In this document: positions 1-14,914 of the stretch, one piece after another
How positions within the stretch are numbered: the stretch's first letter is position 1
Layout: every line of letters begins with the position of its first letter
DNA from: Mansonella perstans
Lineage: Eukaryota > Nematoda > Chromadorea > Rhabditida > Onchocercidae
DNA: 64,000 bases
Direction of reading: 5' to 3'
Assembly (NCBI GenBank): GCA_037074765.1
Contig: JBAMDO010000576.1
Span: 434,001-498,000 of the forward strand
Made by a program: the position numbers and the translations under genes
The notes under the pieces: model-generated
Databases searched by the model: none
What the model was told of the DNA's origin: nothing
What the model saw: only the letters and a program-made list of their open reading frames with translations

Positions 1-1079
1 TTTGTCACTGCTTGTAACTTTATTTATCCTGTTGTAAAAATGTAAAAATTCATTTACGAGTCTGAAATTTTTTTAACTGCCAAAACTTTAGAAATATCAT
101 TTCGAATCCAATACAAATACTTTTTTCCATTTGCAGATAATTTTGCATAAGTTATCGCACAAAAATATCTTGAAAAAAAATATGAATAAATAATAAGAAA
201 TAAATTAAAATAATGATTATTATTTTTAATAATAATGAAATTTTTTCTCGAAATTTGCTGTCATACTAAAATAGATATTACTTTTTTTTGCATAAATGAT
301 GTAGTTGTACTGATAGATTGATGGAACAAATGATAATCATTATTTTGTTATTGTTAAGAACTGATTAGTTCGAGATTTTTTTACATTAACATATGTGTAT
401 CCGTGTATTATTTATTAGCTTGTTCAAATATAATATCTAAGTATAACTTTGCAGGTGGTTATACTTTTATCATATTTTTCTTATCGATAGGAGTAACTTG
501 AAATTATGTATTGATTTGGAGTGAATCAGTTATTCGATTCTCATTCATTTTTTAATTTTGCATATGCCAAATGCATTTAATGAAGCATTATATGTCTTTT
601 TTCACTGCATTTTTACAATCATTAATTATTATTTCATCGCGGTGTTTTTCATATAAAATTATGGCTTTGAAATAAACATAATTACAGTGAACTTGAATTT
701 GAAATGTCTACCGGAAATTAAATTTTTTTTGGCCTAGGCTCGAGATTTATATGCCTAAGCTCAGGCTAATATATATATATGCTAATATATGCCAAGTGAA
801 TTAGTATTCATCAAATTTCACAATAGTATCCACGATAGTATCCACGCACCTTTTAACCACAACAGCATAATACTAAAAGAGAGGATCTCGTAACGAATGC
901 CTGCGTATGGTTTGTCATTTTAGGTGGGTTAACATTTGTTAGTTCAGTGATACAGAGATATGGTGCAGTGATTTGCAATTAATTAATTAGTTAATTGATC
1001 GTGGTTCGAGATGTTATAAGGATATTCTTTGTAGGCAAGAGAAAGGTCAAAAGGTCGCTCGAAGGAATAGGAAGAAACA
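1..1079. other. 5' flank of rpt-3, no gene seen
   Basis: AT-rich non-coding sequence upstream of the first coding exon of rpt-3. I see no open reading frame with coding character. A TTTGTAG at about 1028-1034, 45 bases before the ATG, could be a splice or trans-splice acceptor for the rpt-3 mRNA; this is inference from its position only. Confidence 0.5.
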
Positions 1080-4206
<3,127 letters not shown>

Positions 4207-5170
4207 ATTACTTTAGATTGCACTGCAATCAAATTCTCAATTTCCTTCCACTTCTTCACTGGAAATGCAAATGTTTATCAACATTTCAACATTATGGTGA
4301 TGTATAGTTTGATTTCCCTTAACGGAAAAAGTGTAACTTAGTTCTGTTTTAAATAACTTTACTGTGTTACTATCATCCAAACAATTCTGTCTTTGTAAAA
4401 TAATCCTTTTATAACATATGAATGTAATCTTAATGAATAAATATTTTTATTGAAGTTTTTTTGAAATTTTGTTAGTTGTCAGCGAAGCAGTTGCACGCGT
4501 TGAAGGGAATTATATTTGTTAAATAAAGGTTTTTTTTTTATATTTGCTCCGAAAAGATAGCCATTCTTAAATGTGGAAGAGATTTTATCAAACATATAAT
4601 TGCCCATTTGAAATACGGTTTTAGAATAGATTTATTCAATCGATAGGTTTATTTATCGACATATAAAAGTCATGCACGATAGAAGGAATCCTTTTAGGTT
4701 GTGTTCCACGAACAGATTTGATTCGCAAATATTTGTTATGCATTATGAATTGAATTGTAGGATTTTATAATTGTCTTCAATAAAATGAATTGGGCATAAA
4801 GTTTATATTTTATCTAAAATCAAACAGAAAAGAAAGTTATGCGAAGAGAAAGTAGTGGATAGTTGGTTGATTATTTGACATATAGTGTTCTAATAAGGTT
4901 TTTCATATGCTTGAAAATTGTATTTATTGTGACTAATTGAATCCTAGATATTAGATTTTTGATTCTTTCATGTTACCGACCGATTCAATTGAAATATTTT
5001 TGCATAAGTTGTATCAGATGACATTCATTTACTTTAGATATAATGCAAGGATTCTTCTCTTGTTCATAGAAGAGATATAGCATAATGTAAAGCAAGAAAT
5101 GCCTTCCATTTCAGATCGAATTTAATTAAATTAACTAGTATCATTGAGATCGAAATTAAAAGATCTATTT
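4207..5170. other. Intergenic region between rpt-3 and the SZRD1-like gene
   Basis: About 1 kb of AT-rich sequence holding the rpt-3 3' UTR and the upstream region of the next gene. No coding signal seen. A TTTTCCAG ending at 5175, 45 bases before the next ATG, may be a trans-splice or cis-splice acceptor. Confidence 0.5.
4436..4441 (+). promoter_or_regulatory. Probable polyadenylation signal of rpt-3
   Basis: Canonical AATAAA 230 bases after the rpt-3 stop codon, followed by T-rich sequence. It is the closest strong hexamer downstream of the gene; use is inferred. Confidence 0.5.
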
Positions 5171-5220
5171 TCCAGTTTCAAGCTTGGGCGCAGTTCAGTG
5201 TTTGTGTGATTGTTTGGGCG

Positions 5221-8200
5221 ATGACAGATAGTCATAAGGGGGGTGCCAAGAACGAAAATGTAGCCGACAGCTGGGAAGAGGCTGGCGACGAGGTAAAGTA
5301 TCTTTAATATTCAGTTTTCTATTTGAATAGCTTGATGTGAAAGTATGAAGCTTTAACTTTTTTTTTATAATTGTTTTAACCTTTTTTTAACGAACTTTAC
5401 TTTTTGCTTTAATCAATTTCTGTTAATTTTGCTTTGAACTGTTTTACTTTAATCAATTTCACTATGACCATCTGTTTTTTCATACTGAATACTAACTGAG
5501 TCTATTTAAATAAAGCAAAGACATTGTACTACTGAAAAAGTCAAATAAATGGATTACTTGCCTATAAGATAGTTTTATAGATTTAAGGAAGGACAATCAA
5601 GATTCATTGTGATAATTCATGATTTAATATGCTAAATATTTCCCAAAAAAATATAGAGATTCATTAAAAAATCTAGTAGCAATAATATGAAAGGACTATA
5701 AAGTCACGAGTTCAGCGAATATGAAAGAGACGAATCGATGTGAGCAAAATTCTCTCGTTTGTTAGATCATGACTAATCTAGGCGCCTTTTCTGGCTTAAT
5801 TTTGATTAGTTAGGATAATCCATTCAATTCTATTAGTCTATTTGCTACCAACGAAACAATGCCTAGAGGATCGAAACGTCTGCTGAAACTGCTTGAAGAA
5901 AGAGATGACTTAATCATTGCTCAAATGGATTTTATTAATTTTTGCAATGATCGAGGAAATGATTTGGATAACGTACATATCGTGGTTAATGATTACAAGG
6001 ATAGGCTTAATGATGAAAATGTGTATTTGCGTAACAAAATGTGGGAAGAGGGTTGGCGTTTTCATGAGTGTCATATAGTTGATCCACGTGGTGTTTCTCA
6101 TCCATATTACTGGGGAATGGATCGTGAACCAGAACCACCCGAATTTTATTATTTTAGAACGGTAATTTTTAGCAGCTTCATTTGTAGTAGCTTTTTTTGT
6201 GTAATTTATTCATAGAAATTATCATCTTCCTAAACTTATGAAAGAAATAGCACTAATGATCTAATGCTTTCTGTATTTTTGTATTTCTCCTGTAAATAAA
6301 CAGATAGATAAGTGGTTACATATTTCTGAAATCTATTTTAGTTCCAGTGAGAAAGTACTGAAGTAGAAATAAAAGTGAATCGATTCATTTCTAATTTTAC
6401 CAACTAGATTCAAAAAAGATAACTCTAGATCTTAAGAAATATTTAATTCAAGTTTAAATTATTTACAGGAGAAGGGAAAATGGTTCAATAAAAAAGGAGG
6501 TATAAATAAGGAATATATAAAGGCAATAAGGAGGAGAGAGCGTGAGATATTAAAGGCCAGGGAAGCTGGAAGATCAACACAACAAGTATTTCGAATGGGA
6601 ATGATTTACATGAATTAAATTTAAATTTGGGAGGGTATTTATTGCAGTGAGGTTTTCATTGGACATAGTGTAATAGTCTAATATACACTGGTAATATCAT
6701 TTAAGCACACAATGGACTGCATCGTAACAGAAATTTCGCTATCATTTGAGTCTATTGACTTAGTTTTTTAGATCTAGCTCCGTTGAAGTTTCTTTTAACT
6801 TCAGCAAGGATTTTTATAGGCCACGGAGAAATTTTTCGATGAACGTAAGAAAGAAATTGAAGCGAAAAAGCAAAGAGAGGAGGAAATGTGGCGAGCAAGA
6901 GAAGCGGCACAACAAATGAAGTTAGCATTTCAAGATTGAAAGCTAGTAAATTGTCTTGTATTCCTATGGCCAATTCGCCATTTACTGGTTACATTGTATT
7001 TTGACGATTAATCGAGCTACTACTACTCGGGTTCATCTAATTATAGTTTCGATAAACCAGCTTTCCAAATTCTGAAACGCCCACAAGGTTGTGAAATGCA
7101 GTCATCATCTTCACGGCACGATATGGCAAAGCTTGAGGAAAAAACGAAGTCGATGACTCTTCAGGTTAAAATTTGAAGTGTCTTTGAATTTTTTGTAATT
7201 GAAGGAAGCTAGAATCATGGTTACGATCTTGCATATTGAGTGACCTAGAAGAAACCCTACTCACATTTGCCAAAGATTAATATAATTGAAATGAGTTGAG
7301 GGTGTCGTAACGTCATTGTCGAATATCCTTTGATATAGAAAGATTAGTTGCCTCATTTTAAAAATTCCAGCAAATATAATTGTAAGCCAAAGTAATGGAA
7401 ATTTTTTTTTGTGTAAATCTGCTCGGCTGGTATATTAATCAATATGAGAAAATGGAAATCTTAATAAGCTCTATGTATTCACTCTGTTAGTTCCACGGTA
7501 CCACCAAAAAGGGTCGCTTTTGAAAAGCTGAATTGTCATGAATCTGAACAGAGAAAATCGAAGTCAAAATTAACTTGTTTGTTTTATTTAAATTTTAACC
7601 AATATAATAAAAAAATAATGTTGGCATGGGAAAGTTAAGAGATGATTAGATCTTTCAAGAAATGAATTAATAATATTACAATCCTTTATGATTCCGAGAT
7701 GATCTTCATAAAAAAAAATTGGAAGAAAAGAAAATGCTAATCGCTTGGATGAAAAATCTGATTAAGGTCATGCTTTTTCTTTCTAGGTAGAATAACTAGA
7801 TTATTATTGCCATTTATATGCGTTTTCAGGAAAGGCAAGTAGCATATATGCAAGCTCGGGAACGAATATTTGGGGGTGGTTATAGATCCGACGAGGATCG
7901 AGATTTAGCTTTTGATCAGATGGTTCGCAGTTGTGTTCCAACAGGTATGCCACTGCCTCATCCATCATATCATGCACCGAATCCGCGACCCAGACTTCCA
8001 GCCGTGATGAGAACTCCAAGACCTCCGTTGTATCAGCAGCCACTTCCATTAGGTAAACTAATTTTTATTTATTCCTGTAGTTCTTTTGTTATTAGTTAAT
8101 AAATTAAGTGATATCAGTTTCAATAATTCTGGACATTATTATCCATCAGTTAATGAACAAAAAAAGAGAAGTGATACCATAGTTTATATCATGAATTCCT

Positions 8201-9016
8201 TGAAAAATATACATGAAATCGTCGCATAAGGGATTTGTTAGTCATTTTATCCACTTTGTCGTCTTGCTTGTTTTCCCGTGAATTATTACTAAACGGCATT
8301 CGTCATTGGAATCACATTTCCAGGTATACCACCGTTTAGGATACCACCGCCATCAGGTGCCTATGCACCAACATTACCTTCTCTACCGCAACAAAGGTTT
8401 CCTGTACCCGGAATGCAGCCTGCTCCGAATACGCAACTACAGCGTCTTCCGTATTTCGATTCTAGAATTCCACCTCCTGCAGCACCACCACCTCCATATA
8501 TGGGACAGAACCTGGGACAAAATCTGATTGGAATGAATCCAGCATTCAGCGATCCCACAAGAAATCCTATACCTTACGGGTAGGTTAATTCTGTTTCAAA
8601 GCATCGCCAAAAATATTACGTTTTGAAAAATCTTAGAAGAAAAACGAGTCAGCTTTTAACTATTTGTAAAGAAGGCTACTACAGAGTAGCACTCACAGTG
8701 CATTTAGTTTTATGTTGCTGTAAACAACACGAAAGAAAACAGAGCGAATTTTGGTGATTTTTTTATCGTTTATCTTTTTCGTATTTTGTTTCTATGTGAC
8801 ATATATATGTGTATATATATATTTTTTCTTTTTACTTTTTTTTGTTGTGAGAAGGAGAAATAGGAGCCCTAACCAAAAAAAATTTTTAATTTATCCCAAA
8901 TTTGGCTGATTTGCAGATATATTTTGAATTGTGTTAATTTCAGACGGCCACCTACTCAACTATTATCACCGAATCAATTCACGCTTTCGTTCGATCAGTC
9001 GAATCGATTTTACTGA
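5221..9016 (+). CDS. SZRD1: SUZ domain-containing RNA-binding protein, SZRD1 family
   Basis: Small RNA-associated protein family with an N-terminal SWEEA motif and a SUZ domain, a short basic RNA-binding motif. Recognised exons: 5221..5292 (starts MTDSHKGG, contains ADSWEEAGDE); 7017 or 7047..7164 (FQILKRP, matching the QIRILKRP block of the family); 7830..8052 (ERQVAYMQARERIFGGG, the SUZ core); 8324..8579; 8944..9016, ending NRFY. The last three exons add a proline-rich tail much longer than in vertebrate SZRD1 (152 residues). Exon 1 ends in phase 0 but the 7.0-kb exon needs phase 2, so at least one short exon is missing from the model. Upstream of 7047 the frame stays open back to 7012 (SSYYYSGSSNYS), so the acceptor could be either. 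The first intron hosts another gene at 5859-6939. The family is judged from the SWEEA, ILKRP and SUZ blocks together. Confidence 0.8.
5859..6939 (+). CDS. Unrecognised charged protein, nested in the SZRD1-like first intron
   Basis: Model: join(5859..6161, 6469..6585, 6820..6939), 179 residues, all junctions phase 0. Exon 1 begins MPRGSKRLLKLL and has an acidic, aromatic middle (WRFHECHIVDPRGVSHPYYWG, then EPEPPEFYYFRT). Exons 2 and 3 encode charged, probably helical tails. I do not recognise the family and propose no function. Exon 2 can also be read through its GTATTT donor to a stop at 6616-6618, and exon 3 ends in its own stop, so two alternative C-termini are possible. The tails resemble each other without gaps (both have an I-x-A...RE-x-E...AREA pattern). 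No signal peptide or membrane segment is visible. Codon use and the clean splice sites (CG|GTAATT, TTTACAG, TTTATAG) support a real gene. The gene has its own ATG and cannot be joined in frame to the SZRD1 first exon. Confidence 0.62.
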
Positions 9017-12000
9017 GTTTTTCCTCAAAGTTACAAATTCGTTCATTTATCCTTATTTCCCGATTTTGTTTGTTGAGTCCTTCATTGATGTTTCCCAGCT
9101 CTTAAATAATGTTTTTGAAGATAGAACAAGTTTTGCAGGCTACTACTGTTTAACTGTTGTTTAAATGTTAAGTGACACAGAATTTTTTTTAAGTAGCCAT
9201 TCAGAAATGAGGGTCTGAAAGCATTATTACTTATACAAAAAAGATTTTTCATCCAGATAGAACTCTGACAACTGTGAACTGTCAGCTTCAGATGTTTCTG
9301 TATCTATTATCATTTTTTTGTATCATCGTAGGAGTAAAAGTACTTCTTGGAAATATCATTTATATAAATCGTTTGCCTTGTGTATCAACTCAGGGCAACT
9401 GTCATTAATAAGCTTAAAATTTTTTCTTTTTTAAAAGAAATACTGGGAAGAGCAAACCTTAAATTTTATCTTTTCAAAAGAAACAATGCTTGCAATTACT
9501 TTGTCATATATTTAGAATGGTTTTTTTTTTTTTTTTTTTTTTTTTTTTCCCGATCGTTACAGTACATTTGCAGCTGAAACAGGTCTAAGTTTGCCTTAAG
9601 GATCAGGATGGTTCCTCTTTTCCTGTTGATAATTCAATTAATAGAAGCACAGATGCAAATACATGATGGAAAATATCGCTGGTGCAGACGTTTCCTGATC
9701 ACATTTGTACTTTTCTCATGTGTCGTATGGTTCGTTTTTCAGATTAAAAGCTACAGGATAAAGTATTTACAAAATAATGCATTCCATATTATACGTTGTA
9801 AGAGATGCATCTTTTGCACATTGGAATTTATTCACCACTCAAAACTAGGCATCACTTCTGTTATGTCATAGAAAAAAATTTCTTCTAAAATTTCATTGTG
9901 TTTGAACTGAACATCAAAGAAGCTTGAAATTAACTTGGGCTATATATTGCAGAATATAGTCCATTTAATTTGAGTCATAGTTGCTTGTCTGACACATTTG
10001 AGCGAAGAAGGAACTATCAAGAAAGTTGCTAGCTGGTTCAGTTTTTTTTTTTTTTTTTATAATTTTTTCACTGTCGGATAGTTGGGGAATGATGATATCC
10101 GATATTCTAACTGGAAAAAGCTACTTTTTGAATGAAAAAATTTTTTCCAATTTTTTACTGTTTTCTAAATCTTGATCATGATAACGCGGAAAATTTTGGT
10201 TGTGAATGGTTTGTTGATATATTCCCTTTTGTTTTTCTTCATATGATTCTCATGCATTTTTTATCTTTGTTTCTGTACTGTTCGTTTTGATTTTTTTTAA
10301 TAAATATTTTGTAAAGTTAAGGTGGGACTTAGCTTCATGCGATATTACATGTATTCCATTTGTTAATTCTTTTATTTAGTAATATCGAAAATCGAAATTA
10401 TCAAAAAATAGAACTATTGTCTTAGCTAATGCTGTTTTTAATGCTGCGATGCTTGGCAGCTTTTGCTTCTAAAGAAATTATTATAGGAAAAGCTAAGAAA
10501 ATATTGGAGTGGATGAAGTTTTCAACAAATTTACTTGATATATCCGAAAAAATTAACATATGGGAAAACTGCCTGATTTCTATAGCAGTTCGATCGAGTT
10601 GAACAAAATTTATGTTCAATTTCTTTGAATTTCATTTCTCATTAGTTTTTTTATCTTCAACGTTTTCAATGAAGAGAACTTATACTGCTTCTGTAAACGG
10701 CACGGGAACTGATACTTTTTAAGAATGTATCAACAGAGTAATCATTCCAAGTAGTTCAACCTCCGATATTGACTGTCCAAATATGTCGGACACCTCTCTT
10801 TAATAAAGAAAGAATATTTTGTGACATAATATTTCCTATCGAGCAGAATGTAGTATTTAAGCTTGTTGGGTTACTTGTTATGGAAAAGAAATTCACAAAG
10901 AATCTCGACAAACTTATCATTCGAGGCGACGCTTGAATTTCGTTGGTATAGGCAATTCTTTCAGGGATTTCTCTATTCTCTTACAATTTGCTCGATTTTT
11001 GTAATTTGGTGTAGAAATATTTAAAACAAAAATCATAATTACTGCTTGCCAAAAGTAATTACGACGCGAATTTTAGAAGTAATGAATTCAGTGACATGGG
11101 CAAGTACAACAATTTAGTAGTACATGGTTTTGGGTCTTTTTCTCATTTAATTTTTATTAAACTGAATTTAAAGTAAAATGTGAAATCCTGAAGAAAAGAA
11201 GTATGCGAAAAATTAAAAATGAATCAATTCGATATATGGGTTTGGCAAGTACTTCTCATCAGCACTTCCCGGATAAGCGGAATTCTTATTGCTATTACTA
11301 TTGAAAAAATTAATTTTCAGAAATTTGACAAAAAAATTGAATTTTGGGAGATTCTGATGACGGTTCATGACAGCGTTCAACTTCATTCATTTTACGATCT
11401 TTTTTTCAGCTCAGAATTGCATTTATTTTTTGGTCGTATACCTTTCATTGTGTGTTTCTTTGAATTCTTCATCGTTGCTTCGTTGCACTTCTACCTTTTC
11501 AAAAAAAAAAAAAAAAAAACTTCCTGCAATTTATTCTCTTACTTTATACGTACTCAAACAGCAAGACTTCAAAATAAGAAGTATTCTAAATGAAAAATGC
11601 TCCTTCGGGTTCTCGAAGGTCAGCAAGAAATACGAAATCGATGTTGTTTCATATTATTTCTTCGATGATAAGCATTTCTTATTGTTTGGTCATAAGTTCA
11701 AGATGTCTTAAAGTACAGGCACGACTAAAACTGCGAAATCGAAATCTTGACCTCTGATTCTTCATCATTACCCTACTAACAATCAATAACTTTGTGGAAT
11801 TTTTTCCAATGTGGACCAATTTTTCTTAACAAATGGTATTTTCATGTTATATGTTACATGCTATTAAAATCTCGTTACTAATGATAATTGTTTATGCTAA
11901 TAAAAATACGACGTAAACACACAGTGGCTGTTTAACTTGTCAATTTAATTTGTCGCAATAATGCGGAATGTTATTTCATTGAAGGAAATCAAATTTCTTT

Positions 12001-12384
12001 AAGCGTATCTGTTATATTCACTGATATTAGGAAATCTCTGACACTGAAATAGCTAAGTTGTAACGATGAATTATTTCCATTTAAAATCAGTTGTTTTGCA
12101 GTTGAATGAGTAGCTGTCAGTTTCTTTCATATTTTATTGAACTCATAAAGGATGTTTCATATATCCTGTTTTCATTTCCAAGCGAAAAACTTTTGTTTCT
12201 TGATGATAACGATATTTTGATCACATTAAAAAGTAACAAATAAATTGCAAGATAAGTAAATGTAGTCTATATAAATAAGCAGATGTAATCTTTTAAAATT
12301 GTTATCGAAACTTGTCTTAATTAAAATTTGGAGCAAATATTTAAAATTTGTCGAATCTTAAAAATTTGTCGTTAAACAGAAAAA
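9017..12384. other. Gene-poor AT-rich region
   Basis: Sequence after the SZRD1-like stop up to the mitochondrial insertion. It contains a 28-T run, other T and A homopolymers (a run of about 18 A near 11502-11519), and several ORFs of 60-120 codons rich in Phe, Lys, Ile and Leu that overlap one another or are built over homopolymers. None has convincing coding character or family resemblance. Confidence 0.5.
9521..9548. repeat. Homopolymer of 28 T
   Basis: Uninterrupted run of T. It could be a remnant poly(A) tail of a retroposed copy on the minus strand, but no target-site duplication or retrocopy is visible next to it. Confidence 0.9.
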
Positions 12385-12960
12385 ATTACTGCTTGTTATT
12401 ATTTGGTTTTTTATACTTTGTTTTTTGTATCTTATTTGTTTTTTATAGTCGTATATTTCGTTTTTTAAATTTTGTTTATTATAACTTTTTTATGACTTTT
12501 GAGTTTGTGTTTTTTGGTAAAGTTTTCTGTTTATTTTTTGCATATTTACTTACCTAAGGTATATATTGAGTCCCAACTAGAACTAAAATGATTTTGGCCG
12601 GGGTTATATTGAAGCTGGGTGTTCTTTATTGAGTTAGTAAGTCTTTAAATTATTTTATTTTAGAATTTTTATTTTTGCTTTTCATTAATTAATATAGTTT
12701 TTTGTTCATTTTTCGTGTGATGCGAAGTGACTGCAAGTCTTGGATGTTTGTTCTTCTATTTGTCATATGGTGTTTATGTTGCTGTGGGAAATGGGACTTT
12801 TTCATATTGCCAATAGTCGTTTGATTTATTATTTATGAGGATATTTTAATGCTAGTATTTTATTCAGTTTGATGTTTTGTTTAACTGTTTCTAATTTTGG
12901 TTTTCCTCTTTCTATTTCTTCTTTTTCCAAATATTTATTATTAAGAAACTGTCATTTTTA
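12385..12960 (+). pseudogene. NUMT: decayed mitochondrial ND4 (NADH dehydrogenase subunit 4) fragment
   Basis: A T-rich block whose conceptual translation gives ND4 landmarks in order: VKFSVYFLHIYLPKVYIE at 12517-12570 (the VKFPVYFLHLWLPKVHVE block of ND4), then ILAGVILKLG from about 12591 in another frame, then SSICHM near 12753 and SRLIYYL near 12815-12840, followed by a hydrophobic stretch ending near NFGFPLSI at about 12920. The frame changes between blocks, and the SSICHM to SRLIYY spacing is shorter than in intact ND4, so there are indels. In-frame TGA falls where mitochondrial code reads Trp (LYWV, YYLWGY). ND4 is a membrane subunit of complex I that is mitochondrially encoded in animals; here it is a non-functional nuclear copy. 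The edges are approximate. Confidence 0.85.
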
Positions 12961-14591
12961 TATGACCAATTATCACTTTATATAGAAAAGTAATATCAGA
13001 TCTTCCAGTCACATCAAGTGATATCTGCGGGGTCAGAGAAAAATTGTAACATGTTAACTGGAAAGTTATAATTATTGGCATAAAAATTTTGAACTTGATA
13101 TTTTATAAATTCGGATTATTTCGAGGAAAAAAGTAACCGAAAAATTTAGTCGGATATGTCACAATTTTCTTAGTTCCGGAGATTTGCTTATTTCCCGATG
13201 TCGTTGTATCTTGAAACCGTCCATATATTGTGCCTTGTAATAAGTTTTTTTGCTTAATTCCTTTAGCACATTAATGAAATACGTATTCGGCGCATTAGCA
13301 TCTCATCCCTTCCCTCCTATTGTATAAATTTAATCGCAATCTAAAACTATTATTTCTGTCCTGAACTCCATTTAATAGTTCGAAATCGATTAAAAACAGA
13401 TTAATTTCAATGAATCAATTTTTATTTAACATTGGTTGACGATTTGCGCTCATAAATTAAAACATTCACCAATATGTAAACTTTGCCTTTTTACAAATAT
13501 CATCTACGAAATATCGTCGATATAAGCCAATATCAGTTGAAATACTAAAGAATATAGCCTGGTCAAATTTTCATTTTTTTCTACATTGTAATGAATCAAA
13601 TGGAGGCGATTTCTTGTGTCAACCATTTGATATGTCACCGTGCTTTTCATTCTTCATCCAACTTCATCCAATTGCTTTACAGAATCACAAAAAGGAATAT
13701 TTTAAACTTTCGGTGACTTACAGTTACTAAAATTTACAATTACTATCGACTAACTTACATTATATGATAGTGTTTATCATAGCTGTCGTCAGTTGCATCA
13801 TTGATTTGCTTTTATCTTGAAAAGAATTCAGAAAGAAAACGATACAAAGGAGAATTCCACAATGGGAAAGGTTAACATATATTTGTTTACTAGGAAATAA
13901 AATGAATATATGAGTTCCGTCAATGAAATATGCTTTGAAATTTTCTTAAATTTAGTATCTGCAATTAAATTTCAGTGAACTGATTCTGAAAGGAAGTGGT
14001 GGCAAATGGAAGACTTTATTGAGCTCATTCAATTTCTCTTTTTTTTCTTTATTGCCCTATATATTCATATCAAGGCTGGTCATTCTGTCTATCATTTTCA
14101 TTCCTTCTAATGTTTGGCATTATTCCTAATTATCACTAAAAAAGTACGAGTACATGAAGAATAGGTTATCTACAACAGCATTCTTTTTCCTGATATTTGC
14201 ACATTCGATGTATTAAGGCCTTTGAGGAGAACTTGAATAAATAGTTAAAAGCGAGTGAGAAAAAAAGACAGTGCTAATTTTCTATAGTTTACCTTTTTCC
14301 TTTTCGATATTTTTCGAAACAAGTAGGCTTGAGCGAATCATCCGTTACACTACATTACCTCTTGGATTTCAGAAATTTTCAAAAATTTATATATTTTTCC
14401 AAAAAATACTAGCTCGATAAGATATTTATGTCGTTTGTGGATTAATAATCAGAACTGAATAACAGAGAAATACTGACGAAGTCGCGATTAACTTAACTGC
14501 CATAAGCTGGAAGAATTTCGAAGAGGCTAATCGCTAATTTATCATTAATTATACTTCATTTTTTAGAATAATATTACAAACATAATGATGA

Positions 14592-14598
<7 letters not shown>

Positions 14599-14622
<24 letters not shown>

Positions 14623-14624
14623 TT
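14599..14624. repeat. Homopolymer of 26 T
   Basis: Uninterrupted T run in non-coding sequence. Confidence 0.9.
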
Positions 14625-14883
14625 AATAATGACACATAAATGAAAATAATATTTTTTGGAGTAAAAATAATGGTGGTATAATGTTAATGTGATTAATGAT
14701 AAGATAACAATATGATGAACTAAGTAATCATATTGCTTGTAATAATAATGCTAATAAAAATCGGGCAAATGAAGTGCTTAGTAAAATGCCTTTTTCATAA
14801 TTAAATATCGCTACTAAAGAGATTCAAGTTCTAGAGTTATTTCAAAACCACAAGAACACAAACGAAGAAATGTGATGATCTTC

Positions 14884-14888
<5 letters not shown>

Positions 14889-14914
<26 letters not shown>
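14889..14914. repeat. (TA)13 microsatellite
   Basis: Perfect alternating TA dinucleotides. Confidence 0.93.

Noticed and set aside
9608..9871. 87-codon plus-strand ORF with hydrophobic start
   Set aside because: Irregular composition, no recognisable domain, and no splice or polyadenylation context; likely chance in AT-rich DNA.
11219..11711. Two overlapping plus-strand ORFs of 114-124 codons
   Set aside because: They overlap in different frames, run through a poly-A tract read as poly-Lys, and show no family resemblance or splice sites.
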